DNA of 32,432 nt from Candidatus Thorarchaeota archaeon (GCA_004376265.1 SOKL01000334.1:1-32432); one strand, 5' to 3'. Positions 9,490 through 18,800 are shown, counted from the stretch's first letter. Numbers and translations are program-made. The notes: generated by a model from the letters alone, not told the origin.

Positions 9490-10074
9490 TCAATGGTAAT
9501 GAAGAGATATCCGGGGGGGGTCTCCGGGGTTGTAGTGAGCCATGAGTTGGTAAACTACTGATTCTGCTACATGCCCAAGACTGTCATTGGCAAAGAATTG
9601 AATGTCAAATTCTGTAGTATATGGTGCTAAAGTGACTCTGAATGATCCCGAGAATGTGTTCTCCCCAAAAGCTGGTGATATGACCATCGATTTATTATTA
9701 CTCCATTGACTCTCGTTGGTGCGTCTGTATAAGAACCACACCATTTCAACACCATCCTGATCCACGACATCAATCCTGACACTGATACTTGGGTTAGAAG
9801 AGGTTGTGTCACCACTATCATAGCTGTAGTTTGCGAACACTGTCTGATTTTCCTGAGAAGGCAAGTATGATGTATGCTGTGTTGTAGTCATTGAACTATT
9901 GGCAACCAGTCCCATACCTATGAATGCCATACCTGATGTAAGAAGTATGAAACTGAAGATGAATATTGACAGACACCCACAGCTCTTTTGTATGACTACC
10001 AACTCGAAAGGGTGTATTTGAATGTAAAGTCCGCTGGATGGACCTTTATGTTCTGACTCCAGTCGTATGTCCAC
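9490..10074 (-). CDS. Putative membrane-anchored/secreted protein of unknown function; C-terminus displaced by a homopolymer frameshift
   Basis: N-terminal hydrophobic segment (LSIFIFSFILLTSGMAFIGMGLV), Ser/Thr-rich beta-type ectodomain; the shifted frame downstream (to 9419) encodes a plausible C-terminal TM anchor. Confidence 0.6.
   Translation of the reverse strand: MDIRLESEHKGPSSGLYIQIHPFELVVIQKSCGCLSIFIFSFILLTSGMAFIGMGLVANSSMTTTQHTSYLPSQENQTVFANYSYDSGDTTSSNPSISVRIDVVDQDGVEMVWFLYRRTNESQWSNNKSMVISPAFGENTFSGSFRVTLAPYTTEFDIQFFANDSLGHVAESVVYQLMAHYNPGDPPRISLHYH
9513..9520 (-). repeat. 8-nt poly-C tract (G8 on + strand) at the frameshift point
   Basis: + strand reads ccgggggggg tctcc; direct count of eight G. 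Confidence 0.95.
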
Positions 10075-10493
10075 TTCTTTGCAGTATATAGGTTTGACAC
10101 CCTAACCACTTTGCCCTTAATCTATGACAGATGATATTTCTATTTATACTCATGTTATTCTAAGATTTTTCGAGCTCTTTTTTATGGTCTAATCTTACCT
10201 AGAAAAATCCAGTGTAAGTGAGAATGCATCTGAGAAATCAGGAAACAATTTTGGCTTTTGGTGCAAAAAGCGAACTACGCCTTGGGGCAATGAGGAGTCT
10301 CATGTTGGATTCGTATCAACAGGCCGTTTAGGCAAGGAAAATTAGGCGGACCGAGGGTTATGAGGTATCTATTCCAGCGTTAGAACATTCGTACATTTTA
10401 TCCTGCCTCGAGTATAAGAATAAGTAATTTCCTTTCCTCATCACGATAGGAGCGTAAAAGGCAACCGAAAGATAACATTTCAGGTGAAAATCC

Positions 10494-12734
10494 ATGCAAC
10501 GAAAGCGAGGTGCAGACCTCCTTAGGGAGATTCATGGTGAATTACTTACTGAGAGTGAGAGAGATGAGTTAGTCAGGGAATTGAAGAAAGAATCAGAGAT
10601 ACTGCAAGATACTGAGAATTGCAGTTTCCGAGATCTGGACCCTGAAGAAGTGCATCGACTATATTACGAAGAAAAGTTCTCTCAAAGAAAAGTAGCTGAA
10701 GTTCTAGGTTTTTCAAGGGATGCAATTCAAAACCTTTTCAAAACCCAAATGTGGAAACCTAGACCGGTGGGGGGTGTTGAGAAAGACATTGACCACCAAG
10801 AAGTCTATCGTATCTGTGTTGAAGAGGGGCGCTCCAAGAAGGAAGCTGCTGAGATTCTTGGATGCAAGTCGATAAGACCAATCAATCGTATTTTGAATGA
10901 GAAAGATTGGAAGACCCCACTTGAGGTAAAGATGGAAACTGAGATTGATCCTGATGAGGTTCACCGACTGCATTTTGAGGATGGGTGGTCTTTCATCAGG
11001 ATAGCCAATCAATACGGCTATGAATCGAAGGATATCATCAGCAAACTATTCAAAGAGAGAGAATGGATTCCAATTCCTATAGCAAACAGAGTTGTCTACG
11101 AGTTCCCTTCAGAGATTGAAGAAGAACACCGGATTGAGCCATCTAGAATCAGTGATGCTTTTGAACATCTAGGAGATTCAGAGGACATCTCACCCTTGGA
11201 CATGGCTCGCTGTATTGAGAAAGTCATGTCTTCATCTCCTTCTGAATCAAGAGTCGAGTGGATGGGACTCTCTTCTCAATCTAAGTGGAACACAAGGGTT
11301 ACTAAAGTGCTTGAGGATGAGCTGACGGAAGTAGAAACCTCACTGAATGAACTTCTTGGTATTTCTAAAGAATCCAAGATGAAGGTCCGCGTGGGATTTG
11401 TAGATGGTAAACTCTACATCCGACATCAAGACAAGTCCGAATACAACTGGATGAACATCTATAACAACGAGCTCTTCTACTTCAAGTCTGTGGATGATAA
11501 ATTCAAACTTATGCATGAGATGAGAGCAAGGCTAGGTCTGAGCACTAATATGGACCTGGGTAGGCTCATTGACCAACTCACAGACCGTGAGTCAGCTGAG
11601 GGGAATGGATACAGCGACATCAAGGAGTGCCAGGATGAACATCTGCGCGCTGAAACTCTTCATCTTATACTTGATACAACAGGACAAACATTGTCTGATA
11701 CTCGAGATGTGATTCAATGTATTGGAAAGATTCGTGGTGGAAAATACGAGGGAAAAGGGGGAATTAGAAATCCAAAATTTCCCACCGGTTCCGACGAAAT
11801 TGACATCATGTTTGCAAGATTCTTTGGTCTTGGACTATCGGACGGTCATATTAGTAAAACCAGTGATGAATTTGTGTATGCTGAGAAGAATCCTGACCGT
11901 CGTAGAATCGTTACTGAGCATTCCAATGACTTTGGAGATGTTTACTATAAGGAAAAAGAAATCAAGGGTGAGATACGTCAAATTCAGTTTGCATCTGCAT
12001 TTGGTCGTATCTTGAAAAGAAGGGGGTTTCCAGTTGGTGATAAGAGTATCCTGAACATTGGTCTTCCTAATTTCATAAAAGAAGGGTCATTGCAAGTAAT
12101 ATGCGTATATTTCGGTAATCTGTGGCCGGAGGATGGTTGTTTCACTATAGAATACCTGCGAAATGTTGCATATTTCACATGGGATCGTTCAGTTGTTGTT
12201 AGAGATCCAACAAAGGAAGTAGAATATGGTTTCAAGGCAGTAGTAGCTGATGACCAATTATCACTCTTTGAAAAATATGGGGTACATAATGAAGAGGATT
12301 TGAAAAACGGGTTCAAAGAAGAGTTTCATATGACATCGAAGACCTTAGAGGAACTTATACGATCAAAGAACCCCAAAGTATCTTCTCCAGCAGAAGAACT
12401 CAAAGAAATAGTACTCTCTAACTCATCTAAACTCTTGAATGATGAGATTGAAGCTCTACGTAGAGTGGGTGTGCATGCAAATCAAAGACTCCTGAAACTC
12501 ACATATCATGTTGAATCATCACGGGTATCAATCTCTTATAGAGGTAAAATCTATAGAAAGAAGGATGTCATGCGAACAGCGTTAATTATGTCACCTGATG
12601 ATATGTGTAAACGAGCTAAAGTTGAAGAATGGATGAATCTTCGTCCTAAACTAAGAAGAGAAACCGAAAGAGAACTTGCTGACCCTGACAATATAGATGG
12701 AAACGACGGTGAAAAATCATTAGTTACTCAATGA
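10494..12734 (+). CDS. 746-aa protein: three tandem HTH-like repeats followed by a two-motif LAGLIDADG-like domain; paralog of the ORF at 25455-27719
   Basis: Repeats DPEEVHRLYYEEKFSQRKVAEVLGFS..W / DHQEVYRICVEEGRSKKEAAEILGCK..W / DPDEVHRLHFEDGWSFIRIANQYGYE..W; LAGLIDADG-like FARFFGLGLSDGHI and ICVYFGNLWPEDGCF. Confidence 0.75.
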   Translation: MQRKRGADLLREIHGELLTESERDELVRELKKESEILQDTENCSFRDLDPEEVHRLYYEEKFSQRKVAEVLGFSRDAIQNLFKTQMWKPRPVGGVEKDIDHQEVYRICVEEGRSKKEAAEILGCKSIRPINRILNEKDWKTPLEVKMETEIDPDEVHRLHFEDGWSFIRIANQYGYESKDIISKLFKEREWIPIPIANRVVYEFPSEIEEEHRIEPSRISDAFEHLGDSEDISPLDMARCIEKVMSSSPSESRVEWMGLSSQSKWNTRVTKVLEDELTEVETSLNELLGISKESKMKVRVGFVDGKLYIRHQDKSEYNWMNIYNNELFYFKSVDDKFKLMHEMRARLGLSTNMDLGRLIDQLTDRESAEGNGYSDIKECQDEHLRAETLHLILDTTGQTLSDTRDVIQCIGKIRGGKYEGKGGIRNPKFPTGSDEIDIMFARFFGLGLSDGHISKTSDEFVYAEKNPDRRRIVTEHSNDFGDVYYKEKEIKGEIRQIQFASAFGRILKRRGFPVGDKSILNIGLPNFIKEGSLQVICVYFGNLWPEDGCFTIEYLRNVAYFTWDRSVVVRDPTKEVEYGFKAVVADDQLSLFEKYGVHNEEDLKNGFKEEFHMTSKTLEELIRSKNPKVSSPAEELKEIVLSNSSKLLNDEIEALRRVGVHANQRLLKLTYHVESSRVSISYRGKIYRKKDVMRTALIMSPDDMCKRAKVEEWMNLRPKLRRETERELADPDNIDGNDGEKSLVTQ

Positions 12735-12912
12735 TAAGATTCAAAAGGAGACCGCAAATTCCACCCGTTTGTAGTAAGAATAGGTTCGGCAAGACCTGAC
12801 CTGCAAAACTACAGGTGAATCATATGCTAATTTGGAAATCTTGCATTTCACAAAAAGAGAATGCTCTTTATTTTGTAACAACGAAAAATGACGCGCTCAG
12901 CTCAAGGAGGGG

Positions 12913-13638
12913 TTGCTGACGGGTCGTAGAATCCTCGTTCAAAGAAAAGGAAGGGGTACCACGCAATGGAGATCCCCAAGCCACAAGAAGATTGCACCAG
13001 CTAGACATCCCAAGTGGGCTCCAGACAAGACCTACGTAGGCACAATTATGAATCTTCATCATGAGTCTGGTCGAGGAGCTCCTCTGGCTGAGATTCGCTA
13101 TGAAGGTGAATCAAAGATACACCACATAGTTGCTCCTGAGGGTGCACAGATTGGTCAGTCAATTGAGTGTGGCGAAGACGCTGCGCTGGCAAACGGAAAC
13201 ACTCTGCTGCTTGAACATATCCCTGAAGGTACACCTGTCTATAACATAGAAGGTAGTCCTGGTGATGGAGGAAAATATGTGAAAGCCTCAGGTCTTGCAG
13301 CCACAATCGTGTCTATTGACAAGGCAAAGGCAATGGTGCGACTCCCAAGTGGCAGACAGAAGGCTTTCAGTCCACGGTGTCGAGCCACAATCGGTATAGT
13401 TGCTGGTGGCGGTCGTCAAGAGAAGCCTTTCTTGAAAGCTGGAGCAGTCTGGCATCACACTCGTGGAAAGGCTAGAAAATGGCCTGTTGTCCGAGGTGCT
13501 GCAATGAATGCATGCTCACATCCTCATGGTGGTGGTTCTCATCAGTCACCTGGTAGACCAAGCACAGTAAGTAGACATGCCCCACCTGGTCGGAAAGTGG
13601 GAAACATTGCGGCTAGGCGAACTGGTCGCAGAAAGTAG
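12913..13638 (+). CDS. rpl2: 50S ribosomal protein L2 (uL2)
   Basis: GRRILVQRKGRGT...GSPGDGGKYVKASG...RGAAMNACSHPHGGGSHQSPGRPSTVSRHAPPGRKVG; TTG start after AAGGAGGGG. Confidence 0.97.
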   Translation: MLTGRRILVQRKGRGTTQWRSPSHKKIAPARHPKWAPDKTYVGTIMNLHHESGRGAPLAEIRYEGESKIHHIVAPEGAQIGQSIECGEDAALANGNTLLLEHIPEGTPVYNIEGSPGDGGKYVKASGLAATIVSIDKAKAMVRLPSGRQKAFSPRCRATIGIVAGGGRQEKPFLKAGAVWHHTRGKARKWPVVRGAAMNACSHPHGGGSHQSPGRPSTVSRHAPPGRKVGNIAARRTGRRK

Positions 13639-13693
13639 TTGAGATCAGAGGGTATGCTACACTTGCAAGAAATTTGGACATTTTATTATCTGT

Positions 13694-13703
13694 GCTTATA
13701 TAC
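13694..13703 (+). promoter_or_regulatory. Putative archaeal TATA box upstream of the rhh-ftsZ leader
   Basis: gcttatatac located about 300 nt before the RHH start codon, about 25 nt before 13721. Confidence 0.4.
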
Positions 13704-13729
13704 AATGGATAGAACAGTAAGGTGTAGAG

Positions 13730-13891
13730 TTGGTCTTTGACAAGAACCAAGTCCATGAACTAACTCTGCAGTCGCCGCGAGTTGCACGGAGACTGAAAAC
13801 GCCTGTTGGAGAGGCCGTCAGACGTCAAAGGTCATGTACCTGTGATGCAGCCTCGATGAATCAGGAACCGAACATCGATCATGGAATGTGA
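13730..13891 (+). other. Small ORF (TTG start) resembling a degenerate TnpB (IS605 OrfB) C-terminal tail; alternatively a leader ncRNA
   Basis: Frame reads LVFDKNQVHELTLQSPRVARRLKTPVGEAVRRQRSCTCDAASMNQEPNIDHGM*; the end CDAASMNQEP resembles the CGD...TSVKQEAP tail common in archaeal TnpB proteins. No TnpB core upstream. Confidence 0.3.
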
Positions 13892-14015
13892 TGTCCAAGT
13901 CTGTATAAGTTTCGGGCAACGGTTCCTCCTCTCTCCCTTCTTCTATTTTGATAACACTGCCAGTATTACACACAACCATATCTCCCTAATTCCTCAACAT
14001 TTCAGAGGACTTGAC

Positions 14016-14198
14016 ATGCGTCTCATAGCTGTTCACTTGCCCGAGAGGATTGTTGAAGACATCCAGCGCCTGGTGGAGAAAGGACTCTACCCCAACAGAT
14101 CAGAAGCCATTCGAAATGCCATCCGTGACCTGTTGAAACGTGAGTTGTGGGAAACCAGTATGAACAAAAGTGGTAGGATGAGCGGGGTTATCGGATAA
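14016..14198 (+). CDS. Ribbon-helix-helix (CopG/CdrS-like) transcriptional regulator
   Basis: MRLIAVHLPERIVEDIQRLVEKGLYPNRSEAIRNAIRDLLKREL is a typical RHH domain; its stop codon overlaps the ftsZ ATG (taatg). ORF track start 13881 is judged too far upstream. Confidence 0.88.
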   Translation: MRLIAVHLPERIVEDIQRLVEKGLYPNRSEAIRNAIRDLLKRELWETSMNKSGRMSGVIG

Positions 14199-15451
14199 TG
14201 AAATCGTTGATTGATGAAGCACGTGAGCACAGTCGTGGTGAACGAGGTCTTTCTACAGTCCGAGATATGGGCCAAGCCCGAATTGTTGTTATAGGCTGTG
14301 GTGGCGCTGGTAACAACACAGTGAAGAGACTCATGACTATTGGTATTCAGGGTGCTGAGTGTATCGCGATAAACACCGATCGTCAACATCTTGCTGTCAC
14401 AACAGCACACAGAAAGCTCCTGATTGGAGAACGAATTACTCGAGGTTTGGGTGCAGGCGGCTATCCGCATGTTGGAAGAGCAGCCGCAGAGGAATCGACT
14501 GGGCGATTAACGGAACTTCTACGAGATGCAGATTTAGTATTCATTGCTGCAGGAATGGGTGGAGGTACAGGCACAGGTAGCGCACCGGTTGTTGCTGAGA
14601 TTGCAAAGAAAAGTGATGCAATCGTTGTGGGCGTTATTACGATGCCTTTCAACCTCGAGAGAACACGCATCGATAAGGCAAAGGCTGGTCTAGCCCGTCT
14701 ACAGGAAAACGTAGACACTGCAGTGGTGATTGATAATCAAAAATTGATGGAACTTGTTCCAGATCTACCCCTTGAGGAAGCATTTGGAGTTGCAGACGAG
14801 GTCTTAGCAAATATGGTGAAGGGAATCACTGAAACAATAACAATGCCTAGTCTGATCAATCTTGATTATGCTGATGTTCGCACAATCATATGTAATGGTG
14901 GAGTCGCGTTAGTAGGACTAGGTGAGGCTACTGGAGCAGATCGTGCTAGTGACGCAATAAAGAACGCTCTAAACAGTCCACTCTTGGAAGTTGAATGGAG
15001 TGGTGCAACTGGAGCTTTGATTCACATCACTGGAGGACCGGATATGAGTCTGGCTGAGTCGAACAAGGTAGGCGAGCTGGTTTCCGAAAAGATGAGTCCT
15101 GATGCTAATGTTATTTGGGGTGCTAGAGTAGATCCGAGGCTCAGTGGGATCCTCCGTGTTATGCTGATTCTTACAGGTGTAAAGAGCCCTCAACTACTTC
15201 CCAGATCAAAGGAAGAAAAAAGGTTCTCACCAACAACCAAACGTCTTGCTGAATTTGGTATAATCGGCTCACAGACAGCGACTATCGGTTCAAAAGAAGC
15301 ACGAGCCCGTGCGTTTGGCAAGGTTCCCGCATCATCAGAACGTTCATGGGAAGAACGACTCAAACCGCTAGAGCGAACACTTACCCGAAAACCGAAAAAG
15401 GAGCTCAAAAAGAGAGAGATTGAGGAGCTCGGTCTTCGAAAACTTCTCTAG
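14198..15451 (+). CDS. ftsZ: Cell division protein FtsZ
   Basis: IVVIGCGGAGNNTVKRL, AAGMGGGTGTGSAPVVAEIAK, VGVITMPFNLE tubulin/FtsZ signature; C-terminal basic tail. Confidence 0.97.
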   Translation: MKSLIDEAREHSRGERGLSTVRDMGQARIVVIGCGGAGNNTVKRLMTIGIQGAECIAINTDRQHLAVTTAHRKLLIGERITRGLGAGGYPHVGRAAAEESTGRLTELLRDADLVFIAAGMGGGTGTGSAPVVAEIAKKSDAIVVGVITMPFNLERTRIDKAKAGLARLQENVDTAVVIDNQKLMELVPDLPLEEAFGVADEVLANMVKGITETITMPSLINLDYADVRTIICNGGVALVGLGEATGADRASDAIKNALNSPLLEVEWSGATGALIHITGGPDMSLAESNKVGELVSEKMSPDANVIWGARVDPRLSGILRVMLILTGVKSPQLLPRSKEEKRFSPTTKRLAEFGIIGSQTATIGSKEARARAFGKVPASSERSWEERLKPLERTLTRKPKKELKKREIEELGLRKLL

Positions 15452-15550
15452 CGTGTATAAGGGTTCTACGTCGCAGCGAAAAACCTCGTTTTGCCTAGTT
15501 TTGACTCAAGGATGTATTTGCGTCACATGCTCACATGTTCATGGCAATTA

Positions 15551-15982
15551 CTATGCTAGACCGTGTTCTTTAAGCCAGTCATCTGCAATGACTGCGACTC
15601 GCTCATAGAGAGGGCCACTTCCCTCAATACCATCCTTTGAAATTCGGATTTTGTTCATGACGAGTATTATTCCCGTATCGGGATAGAACTGCACCCCACC
15701 TGGTGGGAATGTTTTCTCTAGCTCCTTTGCTAGCCCTTCGAGGCTAACCTCTCTCTCTGCAACTGAGAATGAAACTATGCTAGATCCATAAAGAAAGATC
15801 TTCGGAATGCTTGTTTCACCGTCAGCAACAACATCAGAGAGGACTATACTCAGACTGTTCTGGTCAATACCTTTCAGAGTACCTGAATAGGTCTTGCCGG
15901 TGCTTATTACTACTTCAACCGTTGCACCAACAACTGCTGCAAGTTCACGGTTGAAGACTCTCATCGCTGCGACATCAGACAT
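15551..15982 (-). CDS. Sm-like (Lsm/SmAP) protein with a C-terminal extension domain
   Basis: GATVEVVISTGKTYSGTLKGIDQNSLSIVLSDVV...IFLYGSSIVSFSV resembles Sm1/Sm2 motifs, plus an extra ~70-aa domain. Confidence 0.75.
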   Translation of the reverse strand: MSDVAAMRVFNRELAAVVGATVEVVISTGKTYSGTLKGIDQNSLSIVLSDVVADGETSIPKIFLYGSSIVSFSVAEREVSLEGLAKELEKTFPPGGVQFYPDTGIILVMNKIRISKDGIEGSGPLYERVAVIADDWLKEHGLA

Positions 15983-16145
15983 TTAGTTTCACCACTAAAG
16001 TAACTAATTCAGAATGGAGGGCAAAGTCAAGTGGTTTTAAAATTGGTGCTTGCACAGTATTCCTCCTTTACGCATGGTCTATCGGTGCTTAAATTGTATT
16101 GACAACCACCTCATCATAGTTCATTCAAGATTAGAGGCCAATATT

Positions 16146-17093
16146 ATGTCGACAACACAAGTTCCAGAAACGAGAGTCGAGTCCGAACAGTCTGCTTCAA
16201 CCCATGCTTGGACGTCTATTGGTCTCGTAAAGTTAGGAGGAATCATGCTAGCAATCGCAGTACTCTGGCGGGTGGTGGACCAATTTGTGCTCGGTCTTGG
16301 TAGCACTTGGATGAACATCTTTCCCTCAAAGATATTTCCATTCTTAATCATTCTTGGATTCTTCTGGAAGTATCGCCGTCAAGAGATAGGTCCAGTTCTA
16401 GGATTATCTCGAGATAAAATACAATTTCGCCTCGCAATCGGTATTCTGATCGGTCTTATCTTTGCCATTGGAATTGATATTGGTGGGACCATTGTGTTCG
16501 CGGTCTTTGTGGATCCCACGTATCCTCTTCAATTACATATTATCAATGAAGAAATACTTGGGTACATGTTTATTTTCTTCTTGACTAATGCCTTTCTGGA
16601 GGAAACTCTATTCAGAGGACTCCTGCTAAATGCCGCCAAAACACGATTAAGTTCTAATTCATCAATCCTATTATCCGCAATCATATTTGGTCTATGGCAT
16701 GCAGGTTGGCCTCTCGTTAATGGAGCCATAGGTGGTGAAGCAATTAGTGGAATAGCCACAATGGTCTTTTTCACCATGATTCTTGGGATATTCTTTGGCA
16801 TTTACTATGAACGGTTCAGTTCTTCGAAGTCTCTTATTGGACCGATTGCAGTCCATACCATCATCAATTTTGTGAGTGAATGCTTCAAGATTGGTCCAGA
16901 ACCAGTTATCCAAGGTCCGGATATGATCTTCTCAAACAGTGGATTGATGACTATCACACTTGTGATGTTCTTTCTAACATTCATCCCTCTTGGCGTATTC
17001 CTCTGGAAATTTAGGACTGAACAAGTGACTGATTTGTGGGGGAGGATAATTGGTAAAGAGCGCGACGACGAACAGGAATATTATGTGGTGTAA
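16146..17093 (+). CDS. CPBP-family intramembrane metalloprotease (CAAX/ABI-like)
   Basis: NAFLEETLFRGLLLN (EExxxR), IIFGLWHAGWP, AVHTIINF motifs with multiple TM helices. Confidence 0.88.
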   Translation: MSTTQVPETRVESEQSASTHAWTSIGLVKLGGIMLAIAVLWRVVDQFVLGLGSTWMNIFPSKIFPFLIILGFFWKYRRQEIGPVLGLSRDKIQFRLAIGILIGLIFAIGIDIGGTIVFAVFVDPTYPLQLHIINEEILGYMFIFFLTNAFLEETLFRGLLLNAAKTRLSSNSSILLSAIIFGLWHAGWPLVNGAIGGEAISGIATMVFFTMILGIFFGIYYERFSSSKSLIGPIAVHTIINFVSECFKIGPEPVIQGPDMIFSNSGLMTITLVMFFLTFIPLGVFLWKFRTEQVTDLWGRIIGKERDDEQEYYVV

Positions 17094-17096
17094 ACA

Positions 17097-17786
17097 ATGC
17101 AGCAAGGTACAGAATTAGTAGTTTTATCAGGTGTCCTGACGATATTATTATCTTCAATAATGAGTGTGTTTTTAGGTCGGAAATGGTATAAACAGGAAGT
17201 TCGACTCATGACTGACCTTCCGTTGGTTTTTGCAATATCTGGAATATGTCAGGCGGTAAATTCGTTAATACTTACATTGCCTAACATAGGTTTACTAGAA
17301 CTCACACTAGAGCTCTTTCGACTTCGTTCTTTGGTAATCGGTGGAGCAATAGTACCAATCTTAGGTGCAATCCTGCAAATCTGGACGCCATCCTATCAAA
17401 AGTATCATACCAGGACAGTGATTCTTCTCACCATGTACTGGTTCTCAATAGCACTTCTCGGACCATCTGAAGCTATTATCATGATATTGACCATACCGAT
17501 CCTGCTTGTCATCAGTTTTACAATGATGATTACTTTCATCATAACTTGGAAAACTGGAAGATTGAAAGAAGTACGAAGCGAACTCTTGATAGCGGCTGTT
17601 CTCTTTATGATAGCAAGTCAGATTCTAAGAGTTCCTTTCATGTCAACATCTCTATTCTATATCCCAGATCTGCTAATCGTTGCTACTATGTTTTGCATGG
17701 CAGTAGGAATAGCCAATCCGTGGTACTCTCGAGAAACAAAAAGTCTTCGTAAGGAGTCCCCACAAATGGTTCAGATTGCAGAATGA
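17097..17786 (+). CDS. Multi-pass membrane protein of unknown function
   Basis: Several hydrophobic segments; starts 3 nt after the CPBP gene stop, so probably cotranscribed. Confidence 0.6.
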   Translation: MQQGTELVVLSGVLTILLSSIMSVFLGRKWYKQEVRLMTDLPLVFAISGICQAVNSLILTLPNIGLLELTLELFRLRSLVIGGAIVPILGAILQIWTPSYQKYHTRTVILLTMYWFSIALLGPSEAIIMILTIPILLVISFTMMITFIITWKTGRLKEVRSELLIAAVLFMIASQILRVPFMSTSLFYIPDLLIVATMFCMAVGIANPWYSRETKSLRKESPQMVQIAE

Positions 17787-17972
17787 TGTCAGAATTATCA
17801 ATCGTGAAAGAAGAAAGAGGGATTCGAAACTGTTGTTTTAATCCCTCTTGAATACTGTAAGTGTCATCTTATCTTTTTCACAAGGAAAACACTATCAGGA
17901 ATCGATGGATGGGAAGCCCTAGGGAATGGGTTATTAGTCTCTCACTCCGCAGCTGGATTAGGTGTTGTTCTG

Positions 17973-18800
17973 ATGGTCACTAAAAAGCACTTTGCACGGC
18001 AATATCTTCGTGAAGCTAGCCTTCCAAATCCATTTTGCCCAGGCTGTGGGAATGGTGAAATTACCAATGTGTTTCTGAAAGCGGTCAGTGACCTGGGTCA
18101 TGAAGATCTCAGTGAATTCGCATTTGTTTCTGGAATTGGTTGTGGTGCATGGATACCTTCTCCTCATTTCAAGGCTGACTCACTCCATACTACTCACGGA
18201 CGCTCAATTGCATTCGCTACTGGTCTCAAACTGTCTAATCCAGAACTGAAAGTCGTCGTGATAAGTGGAGACGGCGACTTGGCCGCAATCGGAGGAAATC
18301 ATCTTATTCACGCAGCCAGACGTAACATGGACATGACAGTCATATGTAGCAACAACTTCATCTACGGGATGACCGGTGGACAAGTTGGTCCGACAACTTT
18401 CACCGGAGACCTGACAACTACAACACCCTACGGAAATCCTGAACGCCCATTTGATTTGGCAAGACTAGTTACTGCAGCAGGAGCTAACTATGTAGCGAGA
18501 TGGACAACAGCACATCCAATACAGGCCGCTCGATCTATTAAAACAGCCCTTGAAAGAAGAGGGTTCTCATTTATTGAAATGATATCTCAATGTCCCATAG
18601 CATATGGACGAAGAACTCATGCTGGAGGTCCTCCTGAAATGATTCAATGGTTCAAGAAATTCCCAGTCCGAAAGAAGGGTGCTCCAATTGACCAGAGAGT
18701 TCCTACAAAGGATGGAATGGACCTAGGAGTGTTTGCAGATCGAGATGAAGTTCCATATACTGAGGCTATGCAGTTAACACTGAGTCAGATAAAGAGGTAA
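17973..18800 (+). CDS. korB: 2-oxoacid:ferredoxin oxidoreductase, beta subunit (TPP-binding)
   Basis: NPFCPGCGNGEITNVFLKA, SGIGCGAWIPSPHFKADSLHTTHGRSIAFATG, VVISGDGDLAAIGGNHLIHAARRN, NNFIYGMTGGQ. Confidence 0.93.
   Translation: MVTKKHFARQYLREASLPNPFCPGCGNGEITNVFLKAVSDLGHEDLSEFAFVSGIGCGAWIPSPHFKADSLHTTHGRSIAFATGLKLSNPELKVVVISGDGDLAAIGGNHLIHAARRNMDMTVICSNNFIYGMTGGQVGPTTFTGDLTTTTPYGNPERPFDLARLVTAAGANYVARWTTAHPIQAARSIKTALERRGFSFIEMISQCPIAYGRRTHAGGPPEMIQWFKKFPVRKKGAPIDQRVPTKDGMDLGVFADRDEVPYTEAMQLTLSQIKR

Noticed and set aside
10200-10493. Possible small coding gene upstream of the 746-aa ORF
   Set aside because: Short frames such as FWCKKRTTPWGNEESHVGFVSTGRLGKEN lack a convincing start and family resemblance.
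11984-12316. 110-aa minus-strand ORF in the 746-aa gene
   Set aside because: Antisense shadow of a longer ORF with internal domain evidence.
10494-12734. Intein or intron-encoded homing endonuclease
   Set aside because: Both LAGLIDADG-like ORFs are free-standing; uL23 and uL2 are intact and no splicing junction residues are seen.
13881-14015. N-terminal extension of the 105-aa RHH ORF (MECDVQVCISFGQRF...)
   Set aside because: RHH domain begins cleanly at ATG 14016; extension looks noncoding.
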